Positions 61,235 to 64,000 of a stretch of 64,000 nt of DNA are shown piece by piece. This DNA is from Halobaculum gomorrense. GTDB taxonomy: Archaea; Halobacteriota; Halobacteria; Halobacteriales; Haloferacaceae. The position numbers and the translations under genes are program-made. Positions within the stretch are counted from its first letter, which is position 1. Each line of letters opens with the position of its first letter. The stretch covers positions 248,001 through 312,000 of the forward strand of contig NZ_FQWV01000003.1 in the NCBI RefSeq assembly GCF_900129775.1, written 5' to 3'. A model generated the notes under the pieces. The model did not search any database and was not told the DNA's origin. It saw only the letters and a program-made list of their open reading frames with translations.

Positions 61235-64000
61235 GGCTGGCCCCCCTGGGCCGCTTCGTGTGTGGCGACGACGCGGTAGTCCTCCGGACTCCCTCCGGAC
61301 TCGGCGAGATACGCGTCCAGGGCCTCCTGTGCTTCGCGCCTCGTCGCTCCGTCCGCCGGCACCCCGTCGACGTCGAGTCGTGTCATGTCTGAAGCGGTCA
61401 CCACCACGTACTGCGCATCACCGACCGACAGGCTCGTCTCGACGCCCGTCGGCTTGGTCTCGTCGTCGGCTGCGAAGCGCGCCTCGCCGGTCGTCCGGAG
61501 GTCCCCCCGTGCCACTGCGCTCACGGAGGCAAGTGCCCTCGCCGTCGACGCGGGCATCGCGATTCGACCGACGCCGACCGGAAAGAGGGAGGCCTGTTCG
61601 TCGATCACGGCCGTCTCGTAGTCCAGAACGCCGTCTGCGGTCTGGTCCCCGAACGAAAGTGCCGTGTTGCCCAGCCGCCAGCCCGCGGCGTAGCGTTCGA
61701 ACTCCGGCCCTTCCAGCTTCTCGGCGTTGCTCAGCTGGAAGTACTCGGCCGGTGCGAACCGCTCGCGAGTGGTTTCGCCCTCCTCGTCAATCCCGCCGAC
61801 GGTCGCGCCCGTGATCTCGTAGCGGTCGTAGTTAGCGGGCGTACCGTTGCCGAACTTCTCGATGCGCACCTGCATCGGCGCGACCTGCTGGCGGACGGCG
61901 ATCTGCCCGAGCGGGTGGGCTAGCACCTTGTCGCCCTCGCGTTTCAGCTCCCGGACCGTGACGATCGACTCGCCGCCGGCCGGGCGCTGGGCCGTCCAGT
62001 TGCGCGAGTCCGACAGCCCGCTCACGACCTGGCCGAAGATGTCCGCCGGCGAGAGCTGGTCGGCGGACTTCGAGGGTCCGAACTCCGCGTCGACCGACAC
62101 CGAGAACGATATCGGCCAGATCTTGAAGGAGGCCTTGCCGTGCAGGTTCCACGGTCCCGGCCCCTTCAGCGTCCCGTCGAGGTCGACGCTCATGAGCGTC
62201 GACCCGCCACGCTTCAGGGCGAAGCCCGCGTAGAAGTCCGCGACTAACTCGAACGGCTGGAACCGGAACAGCGTGTCGAACCCGAGCTTGCCCTCGAAGG
62301 AGAAGCCGGCCGCAGCGGCGTACGCGTCGACGCGTGCGCCGACCTGGACCGTGTTGGACGTGACCGCGAAGTAGCCCGAAAGCCGGACCTCCGGGTTACC
62401 CGGCCCGATCGAGAGTGCGATCCGGTCGAGCGAGGGAAAGTTCGAGGGGGGCTCGAACCGGGGGTTGAAGCCGCCCACCGAGAGGACGAACGTCGCGTCG
62501 TCACCCCAGCCGGTCTTGACGGCCATGTCGCCCGTGAGGACGTAGGCGACGATTCGGGAGTCGTAGAGGCTCGCCGCGCCGTTGGCCTGCTGGGCCTCGA
62601 CGTCGACGGCACCGAGCAGGTCCATGTTGAAGACGACGATGCCGATCTCCTCGTGGGGCAGGCCGACGTGAATCCGGCCGAGGAGGACGATTCGAACCGG
62701 GCTGGGGACGTCCAGCAGCACGCCGAGGCTCGCCGAGAGCATCGACGGCGTGCCCCAGCCGAGTTTGGCCATCGGGCCGACGATGTGGTTCCCCGCCGCG
62801 ACCGGGAAACCGTTCCGGAGGTCGCTGATGATCTGCGGAGCGTTCCGGACGGGATCCTCCGGGAACATGATGGAGCGGACGGTCCCGTCGCTCAGCCCAG
62901 CCGTCAGGTAGTCCACGTCGATCGAGCGGTTGGCGCCGACCAGCCCGCCTAGGCCGTCGAGCGTGAAGCCGAAGCCGAGCTGGAAGGCCGGGAACTGCCC
63001 GGAGATGATCAAGAGCAGCGAGAACCCGTCCCTGCCGTTGGGGAGCTCGGTGGTCAGCAGGCCGACGGCGGTGATTGTCAGCTCGCCGATCTTGAGCTGG
63101 AGGACGCCGCTGTAGCGTTTCTTCTCGTGGTCGAAGGTGAGGAAGCCACCGCCGGTGACGACGCCCGCGTCCAGTGACATACCCGCTCCCGTCGGCGGCT
63201 TGAAGCCGAGGTCGACGTGGACCGGTCCGAGGTTCCCCGAGTTGTCCTGGGGGAAAGAGAGTTTGGCCTCGAGGCCGATGCCCTTGACGACGGCGTCGAA
63301 CGGCCCGAGGGAGACCTGTGGGTTGGCGGCGATCTGGACCGGGACGGTGACGCTGCCACCGGAGGGGTTGGCCTCCATCGCGAGACGGAGGGTTTCGACC
63401 TTCACGACGCCGGCGATGTCGAGGTTGACCGGTATATCCGTCGTGATGCCGGCCCCGCCCATAAAGTAGAGCCCGCGCTCGGTGTGGTAACCGATCCCGG
63501 CGTCGAAGTCAATCGCGATACCTTCCTCGGGAAGGATCTTCTGAATGAACGAGTCGGCGTTGCCGGCGTCGACGACGAACGAGGAGTTCCCCGCGCCGCC
63601 TTGGAATCCGCCCTCCAGACCCGCGTCGGTAGCTGTCAAACCCCCCTCGACGCCGACTTCACCGAGTTCGAGGCGGGTCCCCTCCCCTGGGCCGAGGACG
63701 AAGGCATTGCCTGTCTGCGGGTCGGGCGGCTTGGTAAGCGAGAACTCGGCGGTGAGCTCAGACATCCCGGACGGATCCAGCGGCTCGATTCCCGATGGGG
63801 AAAGCAGCATCGGCTCCGTCTGCCCACTCATACCCACGACGAGGGTCCACTCGCCGAGCGACTCGTCGAGCGTGGTTTGCCCGGTGGGGAAAAAGAACAG
63901 CTTGACGCCATCGGGAGTGCCCGCTAACGCGATGGTGAGGCTGAAAGCCACCGAGTCGGAGACGGCGAGCGTGAGCTGTAGCTGTCGCGAGTAGTGAACG
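61231..64000 (-). CDS. DUF6603 protein, 5' end outside window
   Basis: The frame is open at the right edge: codons for VHYSRQLQLTLAVSDSVAFS precede the GTG at 63951 without a stop, so that GTG is not the start and the N-terminus lies outside. At least 922 residues. The wording GGGFLTFDHEKKRYSGVLQL, NGRDGFSLLLIISGQFPAFQ, LGFGFTLDGLGGLVGANR, MLSASLGVLLDVPSPVRIVL and LYDSRIVAYVLTGDMAV is the DUF6603 family as I know it from bacteria. The whole is rich in amphipathic beta strands that would suit a beta-barrel or beta-helix, with no signal in view. It is the first gene of the operon visible here. Confidence 0.78.
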   Translation of the reverse strand, partial: VHYSRQLQLTLAVSDSVAFSLTIALAGTPDGVKLFFFPTGQTTLDESLGEWTLVVGMSGQTEPMLLSPSGIEPLDPSGMSELTAEFSLTKPPDPQTGNAFVLGPGEGTRLELGEVGVEGGLTATDAGLEGGFQGGAGNSSFVVDAGNADSFIQKILPEEGIAIDFDAGIGYHTERGLYFMGGAGITTDIPVNLDIAGVVKVETLRLAMEANPSGGSVTVPVQIAANPQVSLGPFDAVVKGIGLEAKLSFPQDNSGNLGPVHVDLGFKPPTGAGMSLDAGVVTGGGFLTFDHEKKRYSGVLQLKIGELTITAVGLLTTELPNGRDGFSLLLIISGQFPAFQLGFGFTLDGLGGLVGANRSIDVDYLTAGLSDGTVRSIMFPEDPVRNAPQIISDLRNGFPVAAGNHIVGPMAKLGWGTPSMLSASLGVLLDVPSPVRIVLLGRIHVGLPHEEIGIVVFNMDLLGAVDVEAQQANGAASLYDSRIVAYVLTGDMAVKTGWGDDATFVLSVGGFNPRFEPPSNFPSLDRIALSIGPGNPEVRLSGYFAVTSNTVQVGARVDAYAAAAGFSFEGKLGFDTLFRFQPFELVADFYAGFALKRGGSTLMSVDLDGTLKGPGPWNLHGKASFKIWPISFSVSVDAEFGPSKSADQLSPADIFGQVVSGLSDSRNWTAQRPAGGESIVTVRELKREGDKVLAHPLGQIAVRQQVAPMQVRIEKFGNGTPANYDRYEITGATVGGIDEEGETTRERFAPAEYFQLSNAEKLEGPEFERYAAGWRLGNTALSFGDQTADGVLDYETAVIDEQASLFPVGVGRIAMPASTARALASVSAVARGDLRTTGEARFAADDETKPTGVETSLSVGDAQYVVVTASDMTRLDVDGVPADGATRREAQEALDAYLAESGGSPEDYRVVATHEAAQGGQP

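Noticed and set aside
1-64000. CRISPR arrays, tRNA or rRNA genes
   Set aside because: No regularly spaced repeats, cloverleaf-like sequences ending in CCA-type stems, or rRNA signature stretches were noticed on either strand.
48641-64000. Giant operon as a phage tail or contractile injection system
   Set aside because: No sheath, tube, baseplate or AAA ATPase motif was recognised in the four proteins; size and order alone are not enough.

Overview
The window reads as the chromosome of a haloarchaeon (class Halobacteria). Base composition is very GC-rich, third codon positions are almost all G or C, proteins are strongly acidic, many genes look leaderless with a TATA-like box about 26-30 bases before the start codon, and typical haloarchaeal families are present (HTH-10 bacterio-opsin-activator-type regulators, a FolC-FolP fusion, an IS6-type haloarchaeal insertion sequence). 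No rRNA, tRNA or CRISPR array was seen. Genus cannot be told from this window.

Layout. 1-5.6 kb: a partial metallo-hydrolase, a complete IS6-type element, a membrane protein, a divergent FolD paralogue and a TrpE/TrpG-type pair (para-aminobenzoate or anthranilate synthase). 5.8-11 kb: DNA-binding proteins, serine acetyltransferase and a lower-GC patch with a lipoprotein. 11-18 kb: a MetF-like reductase and a DmdA/GcvT-like demethylase, divergent from a canonical FolD, then threonine deaminase and a BCCT transporter. 18-28 kb: small membrane proteins, universal stress protein, a second BCCT transporter, an RCK potassium channel, RidA and a molybdopterin formate dehydrogenase. 28-41 kb: BBE-type flavoprotein, formate-tetrahydrofolate ligase, an MttB-family methyltransferase without pyrrolysine, the FolC-FolP fusion and two tandem dimethylglycine/sarcosine-dehydrogenase-like flavoproteins with tetrahydrofolate-binding GcvT domains.

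Taken together, 11-41 kb looks like a tetrahydrofolate-linked pathway for using methylated osmolytes (betaine, dimethylglycine, sarcosine, possibly DMSP): uptake by BCCT carriers, methyl transfer to folate by the DmdA-like, dehydrogenase-like and perhaps MttB-like proteins, then oxidation by MetF, FolD, formate-tetrahydrofolate ligase and formate dehydrogenase. The folate enzymes are recognisable from sequence; the substrates are inference.

41.6-48.6 kb is a lower-GC accessory segment lying between two truncated genes (a DMT/EamA transporter tail and an acyl-CoA synthetase tail). It holds uncharacterised proteins with frameshifts, a DUF433 protein, a regulator plus TumE-like pair and gene remnants (ArsC-like, PhoU-like). 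48.6-64 kb is one tightly coupled minus-strand operon of four very large proteins (834, 2162, 1180 and more than 920 residues). The one at the right edge is a DUF6603 protein and the last carries two lamin-tail domains. No function is known to me for this set; it is the best candidate for an undescribed multi-protein system.
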